Source: Entrophospora sp. SA101 (Eukaryota; Glomeromycota; Glomeromycetes; Entrophosporales; Entrophosporaceae). Taken from it: a stretch of DNA of 33,341 nt. The position numbers and the translations under genes are program-made. Numbering within the stretch: the stretch's first letter is position 1; each line of letters begins with the position of its first letter. The stretch lies in NCBI GenBank assembly GCA_958430865.1, contig CAUDNR010000007.1, positions 1 to 33,341 of the forward strand, read 5' to 3'. The notes beneath the pieces were generated by a model, which did not search any database, was not told where the DNA came from, and was given only the letters and a program-made list of their open reading frames with translations. This document shows, in pieces, positions 20,743 to 31,650 of the stretch.

Positions 20743-20865
20743 TATTACAAACATTCGGGTATTACGATATTCGAAAGTATTACTATTACGAATATTCGAA
20801 AGTATTACGATATTCGAAGGTATTAACGAATATTCGAAAGAATTACGATACTCGTAATAGGAACA
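20743..20865. repeat. Short tandem repeat 'attacgatattcgaaagt'
   Basis: The motif 'tattac(g)aatattcgaaagtatt' and variants recur about five times ('cattcgggtattacgatatt', 'cgaaagtattactattacga', 'atattcgaaagtattacgat', 'attcgaaggtattaacgaat', 'attcgaaagaattacgatac'). No coding role is apparent. Similar 'attcgaat' sequences occur inside the hAT-like elements at 13415 and 25396, so it may be a fragment of such an element. Confidence 0.65.
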
Positions 20866-20869
20866 CTAT

Positions 20870-21728
20870 TATGGATAATCAATTGGGCTGCACAAGTTTG
20901 GTCATACAATATCCGGAGAAATATACCAATTATAACTACTACGTACTTGGCGAAATTCAAACTAACTAAAAGGCAATCTAAATAAAGAGGTAATTCTTTT
21001 AAGCAAAATTGACATTGATTTGGTAATTATTTTTATCTACGCGAGTCACTTTAATTGATTGGTGCTTAGAAACAAAACTAACATTATTGTTATTAACAAG
21101 GGAACTTTTGCTCCTGAAATTTCTTTGTAACATCAATATTCACTTTGTCTGGTTTTGTTGCAGTACGCTTTATATGTACCTGATGCGGACATTTTCCGGT
21201 AGGCTTATCTTATTCCTTTGGCCACGGTGGAACAGGATAACACGGAAAATTCGCTAAAATTATCCAGAAAGATTTCCCCGAACAGTAATATATACTCTTT
21301 TGTACAACTTCCTGCTCATATAAAAATAAAAATAAAAATTCACATTAAATTTTTGTAATATTATATGTAAATAGATTGGTCAACCAACCGATTTTGGTCT
21401 GGTCAATTGCCATTATTAAAATACTAAATATGGTTATATGTGATTTTCCAGATAATGTTGAATTTGTGTTGAGAATCCCTTTATGAGATCTGATGAGAAT
21501 AATATTAATAAGCGGGTGTATCTTTTATTTTATTTTTTCAATAATCTATTCAATATTAGAAATCCAAGTAAAAAAATATAGCATCACAATAAATTACAGG
21601 TTGATTTTTATATTTTGATAATTGAAAAAAAAAAATAATGTAAGGAAATTTTTTTTCCTAAATAAATAAAATAATTAAACAATCTTAATTGGTTAATTAA
21701 CTAATTAATAATATATGTATTTATTTCT
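20870..21728. other. Gene-free stretch with a possible short coding relic
   Basis: No gene is supported here. On the minus strand from about 21210 down to 21098 an open piece reads GKCPHQVHIKRTATKPDKVN and IDVTKKFQEQKFPC before two stops. It looks protein-like, but I cannot assign it. The right end (about 21600-21728) is the probable 3' region of IDH1. Confidence 0.3.
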
Positions 21729-23558
21729 CTACAAATTAGAAATAACTTCATGTGTAAATTCTGTCGTTTTAGAATTACCACCCATATCAGGAGTTTTGGC
21801 CTAAATTATAATCAATTTATTTATTTTTAGATTTTTAAAAAAGAAAATAAAGATAATAATTTATTGCATTAATCAATCATGAATAATCATACCGATCCAT
21901 GTAGCACCGTTTTAATTACTGCATCATAAATTCTGCTAGCATAATCATCAAGTCCTAAATGTCTTAACAACAATACTCCTGAAAGAATAAATGCTGTTGG
22001 ATTAGCTTTATTATCCCCTTCAATATCTCTAGCTACATGACGTGTGCCCTAAGTATTTTTTTATAGAATAAATTATAAATTATTCATTTTTTATTAAAAA
22101 TAAAAAAAAAAAAAACAAGTCTTACCGGTTCAAATAATACAAATTCTCTACCTATATTTGCACCTGGAACAATACCCGGTCCACCAACCAATGCTGTACC
22201 GATATTGCTTACAACTGCTCCATACAAATTAGGCATTACCATAACATCGAATTGTTGTGGTCTGGATACAAGTTGCATAGAACAATTATCAACTATCATA
22301 TCATTAAATACAATTCCTGATGATTTATAATCTTCTGAAATTTTACGACACGTATTTAAAAATAATCCATCTCCAAGTTTCCTATAGAGAAATATAAAAT
22401 AAAATGAATGCAAACGTGAGGGTGATTAGTATTTTTGATAATTTAATATATATATATATAAATATAAATTATTTTCAATTGTTTAAGAAAATTATACATG
22501 ATGTTGGCTTTATGGACGCATGTAACTCTTTTACGTCCATTTTTAAGTGCAAAATCGAATGCAAATCGTGCAATGCGTTCAGTTTTTTCTCTAGTTGTAA
22601 TTTTCAATGATTCCACTACTCCTGGATATGACTATCAAAAGCAAATAATGATGATAATGATGATGATGATCATTGTTATTAATACATTTATAATTGTGTA
22701 TATTTTATTTGTATGTAAAATACCTGATGTTCTAGTCCTGAATATTCTCCTTCAGTATTCTCACGGATAAGAACAAAATCTACATCACTATGACGTGTTG
22801 GGTATCCTTTAATATTTTTTATTAATACCAATGATGCATAAATATCTAAATCTTTAAGCATTGCAACATTAAAAGATGGATGATCATCTTTTTTTAAGGA
22901 TGTATAGATTGCTCCTTCAACCACCAACCAATCAATCAGTTGATTAGAAAAATATTAATATTAATACAATTCAATATTTATTTATAATAATTTCAAAAAA
23001 ACCACATTAACACATACCTTTTAATGCAACTTTATTTCTTCTTAAACTTTCCAGACTTTGTTGAAATAACAAATCACTATCTTTAGTATACCCAGTAACA
23101 TTATACTGTTCCCATTCGATTGGAACATTGGCTCCTTTGAATACTGCTTTAACTGATTCTGCAATCTCTGGTCCAATACCATCTCCTGGAATCAATGTCA
23201 CAGTATGCTTTCTTCCATGTTTAGTGGTATAATCCTAAATACCAAAAAATATGATTTAAATGATTATTGATGATTTATATATGTATGCGTAATGTGCTTA
23301 TTGATTGACTGATTATATTTTTTTCTTTTTAATAATAATTTAAAGTTGAATATTTACCTTGGCGGTTGGCAAAGCTAAACTACGAAAATTCTATTTATTT
23401 TTTTTTTTTTCAAATAAAATAATATTATATATATATATATATTATAATAACCAACCAATCATCAAGCAAGCAAGCAATCGAGTAAAAGATTATTTATTTA
23501 CTTGTTTTATTCCATTAAAAATAATTGGAAAAGGTTTTCTAGTTATTGAGTTCAACAT
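21729..23558 (-). CDS. IDH1: Mitochondrial NAD-isocitrate dehydrogenase, regulatory subunit (IDH1 type)
   Basis: Eight exons by eye: 23558-23502, 23390-23358, 23234-23018, 22914-22724, 22631-22498, 22381-22126, 22048-21893, 21800-21729. They join in frame to 371 residues, the normal length. The first 30 residues ([29 protein letters not shown]) are basic and hydroxylated, a mitochondrial presequence. Then come [126 protein letters not shown] and [19 protein letters not shown]. The motifs HKANIMKLGDGLF and DN.SMQ..S.P.QFDV fit the yeast Idh1 class, not the catalytic Idh2 class (HKSTIQRLADGLF). In the TCA cycle the hetero-octamer oxidises isocitrate to 2-oxoglutarate with NAD+, and this subunit binds the allosteric effectors. 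All introns are GT...AG, 77-123 nt. Confidence 0.96.
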
Positions 23559-23869
23559 TTTCGTTAATTATTAATTATTATTTTTTTTTTATCATAATAA
23601 AGATCATCACATGTCAAAAACAAAAGTAATATATGTATATATATATATAGTTATGACATTTGGAATTGTTTAATTGAAATAATATTTTATTTATTTTAAG
23701 CCCAAGATAAAAAAAATAAAATATTATTTGAAAAATATGGAAAAATATTAAATTTTTCAAATCTAAAGATTTTCACTTAACAAGAAAATGGAGATTTAAT
23801 TAAAAATAAATAGCTAATTAAACTAAATATACAAGTATTATGCGAACGTTGCAGGAAAAAAATTAACTG

Positions 23870-24390
23870 ATGAATGTGGAAAATGATGAAATTTCTAGAT
23901 TCCTTTATTATGGGTGTAGATTAAATTATAAAAATGATATTCGATGGATTCCATTTAAAGAGTTTAGAAATATTGAATGTTTAGCCAAAGGCGGTTTCGG
24001 AAAAGTTCATAAAGAAACTTGTATTAAGAAATAACATTATAAATGTAAAGAATTCAACTTGTAAATAAAATTCCGAGGTAACCGAATTTAAAGGTCTTAT
24101 TAACTTTTTTAGTTAATAATAATAATGAAATTACTAAAGACACTCCTGAATTCTACGCTGATTTAATGAAGGAATGCTGTCAGAAAACAGACCTACTTTT
24201 CTAGAAATTAGGGAATATATTTCTTCGGAAGCAAATTGAATCAGCAGAAACCAAACGCCAAAAGATCATTAAATCAGAAAGTATTTAATTGATGAAAAAA
24301 ATCATAAAAACCATCCAGAAATCTTTTACAAGCCATCTGCTAATCGAACAAGCCAATTCACACAATCTTTCATCAAATAAATCAAACCAA
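23870..24390 (+). pseudogene. Protein kinase pseudogene with internal deletion
   Basis: ATG at 23870 opens a frame reading NDIRWIPFKEFRNIECLAKG then GFGKVHKE, the glycine-rich ATP loop of the kinase families expanded in mycorrhizal fungi ('RWIP...F..IEYLAKGGFG.V'). It stops at the TAA at 24032-24034, before the catalytic Lys could be reached. About 100 bases on, at 24138-24190, the strand reads DTPEFYADLMKECCQKTD, the C-lobe part ('GTP..Y..L...CW...P..RP'). Then at about 24235-24390 a tail reads SAETKRQKIIKSE and NHKNHPESFYKPSANRTSQF in other frames. The whole catalytic core (HRD, DFG, APE) is missing, so this is a deletion derivative. Confidence 0.75.
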
Positions 24391-25387
24391 CAAATGATAC
24401 TTCAATTAATATTTTATCAATCTTGAATATGGTTTGCTTTGACAAGTGATGTTGATTGATGGTAACGGTGGCGATATTGGTAAAAGGAAATGTTTTGACA
24501 AATTTTGAATTATCTATTAGTGTCGACTTTTCTTTATATATATATATATATATATATTGTATTATTTAATAAACAATAAAGAAATTTTTATTGAATCAAT
24601 TGTTACGTGTACGTTGTTAATGTTCTGAAAATTTAATAAATTAAATGTACAAACGAGACAACTGCCATTATAATCGTTGCGTCCTGCTGTTTGAATATGC
24701 TTGTTAAATAAAATAATGTGTGGTTTATTTAGATCGCTAATGGTTGAGAATACTGAACAACTTGACATTTGCTTCTGTAAAAAAAATATTAGCGTTAGTA
24801 TTCGTTCAATTATATGTAATGCATATCGACTGAATATAGAAATAATACCTTTTGATCCTTCTTTCATGCACAACCTCTCAAACCTATATAAAAGAAATGA
24901 ATAAAGATATTAATGTGCTATTTTCAATGACGTACGTTATTTGCTTTCGTAGAAGACAGACTTCTTCTTGATTGTTTGGATCACGTGATAACATACCAAA
25001 AATATTGGCACGACTTCTCGTATCAAAAACAATTTTAAATTGTGCATAGCGAAAAACAAACGCAGAAAAGGGGGTTTTCCTGTATTATTTTTATTTAATA
25101 AACCAATAACTGCAGGGAAAATTATTACCAAACATTTAATTTGTAAAATGAGCTATTTATTAAATGATAAATTTTTTTGCGCATGTTTTCGTTCCTACAT
25201 GGATACTTACCCAACTCCTATACTAAACCTTGTGCAGTTTTTGTACCACGTCCAAATGTTTCAAAGGGTAGAGTTCTCTCTTGCTACAGGACAGCTAGTC
25301 ATAAACTGTTTATTCTATGAACAAATGGCCTCACTGTGTAAGTCAAGTTGCTAAATTTTGGCCATTAATTAAGTTATTAATGATATG
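24391..25387. other. Gene-free stretch with a TA microsatellite
   Basis: A (TA)n run lies at about 24535-24557. Overlapping open frames on both strands between 24562 and 25354 look like noise. They do not match families I know and their codon use gives no clue to strand. Confidence 0.35.
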
Positions 25388-26184
25388 GATTTAATTAAAG
25401 CTCTGAATGGTTCGGTTCAGTTTAGGTTTACTCTTTGAACCGAACAGTTCGGAGCTTTAGGCTAGAAACCACTTGGCAGTCCCTGCCTGGCATTCTAATT
25501 TTGCACTGCTTATTTAGAACTAAATTTATTGATTTCTGGTCTAATAAACTTATCATGGCAGCCAGTGTACCCGGCGAAGGAGTTTTTTCTGGAGGCACAG
25601 ACTTAATTGCTCAAAGGCGTTGTAGTTTAGAGTCTGAAACAATAAGAGTTTGCACGTGTTTAAAAAGTCGGTCGGTGGAGATGATGAATTATATATATGA
25701 AATGAAAAAAAATAGAACGTCTTTAGGGTTTATTCAAATTATTTGTTTTATTCGTTACGAATTTGAGCATTCGAATTACATTGAAAGTTTAGTCGAATAA
25801 AGCGAATAAAGCGAATAAAACTGATATAAGCGAGTAATTCGAATCGAATAGAAATTCTAAATGTACATTTATGAACAAGTAACGATAAAATAAAATAACC
25901 CAGACCTATAACCGACCAGCTGTATCTAAACATGGCATTATGTATGAAATGGATATCTAATTTTAGTATAAAAATTATAGATTATGTATGTATTTAGAAA
26001 CAGAGATGCTTCCAGCATCTCTACTTCGCAACACACGTTCGCCAAAACCAAGCTACAAGTTATCACAAATTTTTGTAAGGTTATTATGTATATTTTTGCG
26101 TAGTTAACGAATTTAGAATGCCTGAAATTTTTAGGTCAAATGTAAACCGAAAAAAACCGAACCGTTCGAAACTTTAGATTTAAT
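25388..26184. mobile_element. Non-autonomous hAT-type element (element proper 25396-26176)
   Basis: The left end starts TAAAGCTCTGAATGGTTCGG at 25396. The right end, read from 26176 on the minus strand, starts TAAAGTTTCGAACGGTTCGG. The ends match 16 of 20 there and stay alignable to about 35 bp ('ggtttac' in both). The flanks carry the identical 8-bp duplication GATTTAAT (25388-25395 and 26177-26184). This gives the hAT hallmarks: YARNG ends and an 8-bp duplication. The 781-bp interior has GC-richer left text and 'gcgaataaa' repeats at about 25794-25830. An open frame at 25435-25800 encodes nothing recognisable, so the element looks non-autonomous. Confidence 0.88.
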
Positions 26185-26928
26185 ATTAGATGTTCAATCA
26201 ATGATTATTATGGAAAGTTCAAATATAACTTAAGAATATTCATCAATGCAAGGTAAGAAGTAAGATAATATAATGACCTCACAATCATTATGATTTGGTC
26301 CCAGAATACAGTGTTTGTTGGCATCAACATATGTATGAAATCAAGTCAGGTGGAATCGTATTTTTTAATAAGTGTTTCAAGCTAACTTGTTTATTTTCGT
26401 ACAAAATACAAAAACTGCTTTCTAAATGTCGAAGGAAATTTCTAGTTTTATATGAGTGATCTAAAGAAACTATCTTCCCATATTTGCATAGAGTTTTTTT
26501 GAATCCTACTCATTCAAGTTTTTTTTTTTTTTTTGAATTTAATCAAACTAATAGACCCGACCCTATAATTAACTTTACCTATTAAAATATCCGACAAAAA
26601 TTTAATTATATCCAGCTGCAGCAGTAACTTATCTATGAATTTTCTCGGGGTCAATATCATAATAAATTATGCCAAAGCTTAAGCTATACATTTGCCCTTT
26701 CAATTACAAATGATGATACTAATACGAAATATACATACTACTAGTAGTAGTAGTATATATATATCTCGCATCAAAAATGCGGTTCTTCTGTATTTGTATT
26801 AGTATCCATTTGGTCCAAAATTTTATAGGAATAAATTTGTTGAAATGAGGTTTGACTGTATTTGTCTTATTCTAGTTTGAATTTATAATACATTGTATTT
26901 TCTTGCTTTGATTAATAAAAAAACGAGC
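26185..26928. other. Gene-free stretch between two hAT-like elements
   Basis: No coding content is visible. A poly-T tract at about 26519-26534 and a 'tag/ta' microsatellite at about 26740-26765 are the only structures. Confidence 0.4.
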
Positions 26929-27420
26929 TAGAGGTTGGAATCGTCCAAAAAATCCTTAGTCGACTATTAGTTGGTCAAAAATTTGACTAAAATTTTTTTT
27001 TTATAATTTTTTTTTTCTTTAATTTGCAAATTACGAATTCATTTCCATTTGAATCTTTCACTTTTTCAAAATACTTCCACACAAAACCATGTGTCAAGAT
27101 TCGTTTTTTTAAAAGGTCTTCTGGAACCACCGCTTAAATCATTGGAACTTGAAGTCGATGAACTATTGGACCTTGTATTGGAAGTGTTTTATTAGTTCAC
27201 ATGTAAAATTATCATCAACAACACACTACTATTGTCGTCATTATCATATTGATGGTATTGTTACTCTTCCACATAGAAATTTTCCATTTTGAATGATAAA
27301 ACACAAAAATCGCAATTGGTCAGACAATAATAATATTAGCATAGTATTAGTATTAGTATTAGTAGTATTAGTAAATAGTCAACTAAATAATCGGCTATTT
27401 TAGTCGATTCCAAACCTCTA
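26929..27420. mobile_element. Third hAT-like miniature element
   Basis: The left end TAGAGGTTGGAATCG (26929-26943) and the minus-strand reading of the right end from 27420 (TAGAGGTTTGGAATCG) match apart from one extra T. Further in, 'ttagtcgactattagttggtcaa' on the left faces 'tagtcaactaaataatcggc' on the right. The flanks are similar but not identical (AAACGAGC at left, AAAACGGC at right), as expected for an eroded 8-bp duplication. The 492-bp interior has 'agtatt' triplets near the right end and no coding frame. Confidence 0.72.
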
Positions 27421-27469
27421 AAAACGGCATAATAATAATAACAACAATAATATCATATATCAATTCTAT

Positions 27470-28100
27470 TCTACTGACAGCCTCAAAAATTGTTTGTTGA
27501 TGGAAGAAATCTCTTATCAAAAAAAGAAATTTATCATTTGAATTACTGGATACTGCCATTATATAATTATTATTATGCTAGATTTGGTTTTTATGAATTA
27601 TTTTCAAGTCTGGTGATAAATTTCTATGATTTTAATTGAAAAAAAAAATTAGCAAATCTGCTTTAGACTATTCAACAGCTACCTGGAAACTTGAAACTTT
27701 TGATGAAAATCATGAATGGTTAATCAGTCATTGTAAACGTGATGATTGTTTTCAAAATCTTTACCACTTAGAATGCAGGTTTTATAACAGTAATAAATTA
27801 TTTAATAAATATTCAAATCTTAAAAATACAAGCTCCTTGGGGTCCAATTATATTATTGAATACATTACAGTTCGATTATCAAATTAAAAAATTAAAATTA
27901 TTTAAAAACTGCCATATCAATTCATTCAAGATCAATAATAACAAATATAGATTTTAATACCTAATTTCACTTCCAAGATTGAAGCTGAATATTTTTTTGT
28001 CAACCATTTCTATATGTCATTAAAACTATTGGAGAAATGTTCTGGATATCAATGATGGTAATCTGACTGTTGGGACAATTCTATTTAAAGTAATTAATTA
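27470..28100 (+). other. Unassigned coding-like relic
   Basis: Frame changes apart, this stretch looks partly protein-coding: STATWKLETFDENHEWLISH then CFQNLYHLECRF in the open frame 27636-27887, and IQAPWGPIILLNTLQFDYQI in another frame at about 27820-27880. No family comes to mind. It precedes the RPP40/P450 junction but shares no motif with either gene. Confidence 0.3.
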
Positions 28101-28358
28101 CATTATATTAAACTAAAAAGTCATTATTTAGAAAAAAGTTACAAGTATGTTTATAATTACAAGTTAAATCAGATTTTATCAAATTCTAATACTAACAAGG
28201 GATTAGAAAGGACCCATGCATTTAACAGGTTAATGAATTATTGATGAGTTCTAATCTTCTTTTAAAGAAGAATCCACTGCTTAAAAAGATTTATAATTGT
28301 GTTTTAAATTTATTCTTTTTAAGTCAGGCCCTAAAAATTTTCTTTATTGTTATAATTA

Positions 28359-29640
28359 TTATGAATAAGTATCATAATAACCTAAATTTTGATATAATAA
28401 GTAATTTATATTTGCACAATTCTTTTCATTTTCATTATTATTATTATTATTATTATCATTGTTATTATATAATATGAATGTATAATTATTTTCACCATTG
28501 AAAAAATAGTTATGTTCTTGATTTAACCAAGAAATAGGGGAGTCTTTAAATCCATAGACATTTATTATTATCCAAGGTATAATTTTTAATAAATTATCAT
28601 TGTTACTAATAAAATTAAAAATTAATTAATATATGATGACTTCTTAAATAATTAAATTGTCAAATTATTTAGTATTATATATTTACCAAATGTAATTAAA
28701 TAAATTTAAAATCATTTTAGGTGGAATAAATCCACTCCAATTAAACATTAACATCTCATCAATTATTTCATGAGGTTCTGGTGGTTTATTAATAGAGATA
28801 TAAGGATCAATGGTTTTATTATCATCTAAATTTATTCTAAAAAGTGAACCAGCAGTTAATAATAATTAACATATGATAATATATTATAATTATAATATGA
28901 TACCTAGAAGATTCAATAGTGGACATTCCAATCCAATCATAAAATTCCATTAGGTTCTCGTTTAGAATTTCATTTTTTGAATTTGAATTATTTTTTTCAT
29001 TATTTATTTCTTTAATAATATTGTTAAAATCTGGATTCATAATATTTTTAAGCTTTTTAAATTTCTTATTTAAATAAATTTTATTATGATTAGAATAATC
29101 TGGAAACTCAATTTCTTTTGTTTCATTTGTCACTAAAAAAAGAAAATAATATTAATAAGATTGAAATTAAATCATTAATAAATAAATAAATAAATAAATA
29201 TTGCTTATTTTACCTGAATCAATAAAAAATATTATAAAAGTAAAATTATCATTTAAAGTATTATTAAAACACCATTTTATACGTTCATAACCTTTTTTTC
29301 CTGGAATCATTGATTTTTCTAATAAATTAATCTTTACAACTAAATAATAATAATAATAATAATATTTAATATTTAATATATAAAAATATTTAGTAATTTA
29401 ATAGTTTAATTTACCAAATTTTTGAATATTTTTAAATTTTGTTTTTTTCCCTGGTAATCCAAGTTCTTCATATTTATCTTTAGTTAAATTTAATATTAAA
29501 TTTCCTTATTATTATATTTAAAATAAATAATAATGTTAATGTTTAATTAAAGTAGCAAGTGGTAATAATTATTATTATAAAATAGTTTTACCTGTTCCAT
29601 CAATTGCAACAACATTTGATAGTATCAAAAATTTTCATTA
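28359..29640 (-). pseudogene. RPP40: RNase P/MRP subunit RPP40-like, lacking its 5' part
   Basis: Exons by eye: about 29637-29592 (broken at its 5' side), 29504-29415, 29339-29214, 29132-28904, 28836-28687, 28605-28359. All joins keep frame. Motifs follow the animal Rpp40 order: ILSNVVAIDGTG, LILNLTKDKYEELGLPGKK, GYERIKWCFNN, ENLMEFYDWIGMS, DPYISINKPPEPHEI, MFNWSGFIPPKM and WIIINVYGFKDSPISWLNQE, then an Asn-rich C-terminus ending in YYDTYS. Rpp40 is a protein subunit of nuclear RNase P and RNase MRP, which process pre-tRNA and pre-rRNA. About the first 100 residues of the family are missing. Upstream on this strand an in-frame TGA at about 29643 follows within a few codons of the last match, and beyond it the DNA is a P450 gene on the other strand. 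Alternatively the locus is intact in the organism and the join is an assembly error. Introns are about 68-87 nt. Confidence 0.85.
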
Positions 29641-30265
29641 TGGTGAAGCGACATTGTATGAAACACTTCGATTATATCCAGCTGTTCCAAAAAATTCCAA
29701 GGTAAATTATTTTATAAATATGGAATGAATTTTTTTTTAAAAAAAGAAATATTTTACATAATAATCATGTTTAAATTGTTTATCTATTTGTTAGGTGTGT
29801 GTGAAACATGATATTTTACCTGACGGTACACATGTATATCCTGGAGAAAATGTTGCTTGGTCACCTTGGTGTATGGGTAGAGATAAAAGCATTTGGGGTG
29901 AAAATGCATTACAATTTTATCCTGATAGATTCTTAACTTCTGAAGGTGTATTGAAACCATCTCAATTTAAATTTCCTGCGTTTCATGCTGGTCCAAGAAT
30001 CTGGTAAGTTTTCAAAATTAAACTTTATAACTTGCATCAAATTTTTATAACTTGCATTAAAATCATTTACATATTTATATTATATTTATATAGTTTAGGA
30101 CAACAATTTGCTACTGTTGAAGCATTAACATTGGCTACATCAATGTTAAAAAAATTTAGGTTTGAACTAATACCTGGTCAAGAATCACCTCCACCATATA
30201 TTTCTTCCATAACCTTACCAATGAAAAATCCTTTATTAGTAAAGGTTTATCATCGTGATTCTTAA
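29617..30265 (+). pseudogene. Cytochrome P450, 3' part only
   Basis: Three exons by eye: about 29623-29701, 29795-30003, 30094-30265. The protein text is ATLYETLRLYPAVPKNSK (ExxR motif of helix K, E and R present), VCVKHDILPDGTHVYPGENV, WCMGRDKSIWGENALQFYPD, RFLTSEG, FPAFHAGPRICLGQQFA (heme loop FxxGxRxCxG) and a normal C-terminus ending VKVYHRDS. The heme-binding Cys codon is split by the last intron (TG/T). The style resembles the CYP52-like fatty-acid or alkane hydroxylases common in fungi, so a microsomal monooxygenase is likely. The N-terminal anchor, helix I and about two thirds of the protein are missing. The sequence to the left is RPP40 on the opposite strand. As it stands it cannot be a working P450. 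Confidence 0.93.
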
Positions 30266-30623
30266 ATATAATCTTTTAGTAAAAAATAAAATGGTTTTTT
30301 TTTTTCTTTCAATAAAAATAATGAAATTGTAAGATATAAATCAAAAATTCATTTTTTGGTTTATCGGTTTTTGTACAGCTTTAGCTTTAATATTACTCAG
30401 AATTTGGTTTTTTTTTTAAAGAAAATTTCCTTTTACTATTTTAGGTTGATGGTTTAGATGGTAGTGGGATTGCTTCCTCTTTGTCTGTTCTATCAAAATC
30501 TTAAATATAAAAATTATTACAATATAATAATAATAATAATATTGATTCTTTTAACATATAAAAAAATTTTTAAATATATTAATTATTAATACGTTCATTT
30601 GTATATTATTTATTTACATTCAT
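30266..30623. other. Convergent intergenic region
   Basis: It separates the 3' ends of the P450 fragment (plus) and the GET5-like gene (minus). A short piece at 30444-30505 is open on both strands (minus: DFDRTDKEEAIPLPSKPST then stop), too short to call. AATAAA-like signals and T runs fit 3' untranslated sequence. Confidence 0.35.
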
Positions 30624-31474
30624 TTAAGAATTTTTGTTAATTAAATCTTCTAAATTAATATTAATGTTTAAATCCTTGTTATTATTATAACAATTAAAAA
30701 ACTCTTTTAAAACATTATCAGCATCACTTGTTTCTGGAAATTGTTCAACTAATAATTTTTGTAAAGAAATCCAGAATTGTGAATCTTTAATTTTATTAAT
30801 ACCTGAATTAGAAAGTTGAGAATCATTTTTTGATACTGGTGGTGATGATGATGATGATGATGCTTTTGGAGAAGATGAAGAATCAGCAGAAACAAGATTA
30901 CTTTCACCGCCAGTAGTAGATCCAGGTTTATGAACCAAATGAATTACAGTATCATTCGTAATACCATATTCAAACAAAGTTTTAGTATCAATTAAAGCTT
31001 TGCCTTTTAATATTAATCTTTGATTTAAAGGTGTAAAGGAAGTAATTTTTTGTAGTTTTTCTTTTAGATTATAAATAGTTTCTGAATTTTTTATCTGTAC
31101 GGTATGTGTTAGATTTCCTTTTAATGATTTAACTGTAACCTGAATTGGTGTGTCTAATTTAAAAAAGATCAAATTTTTATTAGAAAAAAATTTATTTATA
31201 TATATATTTTATATTTAATTTGAAATAGTTTCTTTGCCTTTTTCTGTTATTTTACTTTTTGAACTTGTAGGGGCGCTAGGTGTCTAAAAAAAATTATAAT
31301 GTAAAAAAAAAAATAATAATGTCGATATATAATAAATAGTAATAATAATACCTTGACTATTGGTTTTGGACGTGTTTGTGCAGGTGGTGAAAAATCCTTG
31401 GGATATTTTACTTGACGTGCACTTAATGTTTCTAAAAATTGAGAAACAAAACTCGTTTCATCTACTAAACTCAT
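30624..31474 (-). CDS. GET5: GET5/MDY2-like ubiquitin-like protein
   Basis: Three exons by eye: 31474-31352, 31283-31256, 31153-30624. They join in frame to 226 residues. The N-terminal segment MSLVDETSFVSQFLETL with KYPKDFSPP resembles the Get4-binding N-domain of yeast Get5 (EFVSKFL...LPKSY). The middle, about 52-125, is a ubiquitin-like fold (IQVTVKSLKGNLTHTVQI, LNQRLILKGKALIDTKTL, GITNDTVIHLVHKPG). A Ser-rich linker follows. The C-terminal piece FWISLQKLLVEQFPETSDAD to LEDLINKNS matches the small Get5 dimerisation domain (LLKNNF...LAKLLNS). Get5 with Get4 links the chaperone Sgt2 to Get3 in delivery of tail-anchored proteins to the ER. Length is close to yeast Mdy2 (212). The three-part layout supports GET5 over a generic ubiquitin-like protein. 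The gene is divergent from ATG4, with 176 bp between start codons. Confidence 0.82.
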
Positions 31475-31650
31475 ATTTCAGAAATTTTTTTTTTAAAATT
31501 TAAAAAAAAAAAATTTGTAAATTTTATTACATCATATCATGATCATTCAAAATATTCACAATATTTGGAACCGGTTTAGTATTAGGTGATTTTATTTAAT
31601 AAATAATTTCATAAATCCTCACTTATTTCATCACAATAATATAATAAAAT
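31475..31650. promoter_or_regulatory. Probable shared promoter of GET5-like gene and ATG4
   Basis: Only 176 bp separate the two divergent start codons (31474 minus, 31651 plus). The interval holds T/A runs (about 31485-31515) and a 'tcatatcatgatcattc' near-palindrome (about 31533-31549). No named binding site is recognised; the promoter role rests on position. Confidence 0.4.

Noticed and set aside
24562..25354. Overlapping ORFs on both strands (up to 104 codons)
   Set aside because: No recognisable domain, no splice partner, and both strands are open to a similar degree.
25435..25800. Plus-strand ORF of 121 codons
   Set aside because: It lies wholly inside the hAT-type element at 25396-26176, shows no transposase motif and matches no family I know; probably chance openness.
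26740..26780. Possible hairpin 'cgcatcaaaaatgcg' beside a TAG/TA microsatellite
   Set aside because: Only a 5-bp stem; expected by chance.
28241..28477. Plus-strand ORF with a Tyr/His-rich end
   Set aside because: Its right part is the antisense of the Asn-rich C-terminus of RPP40.
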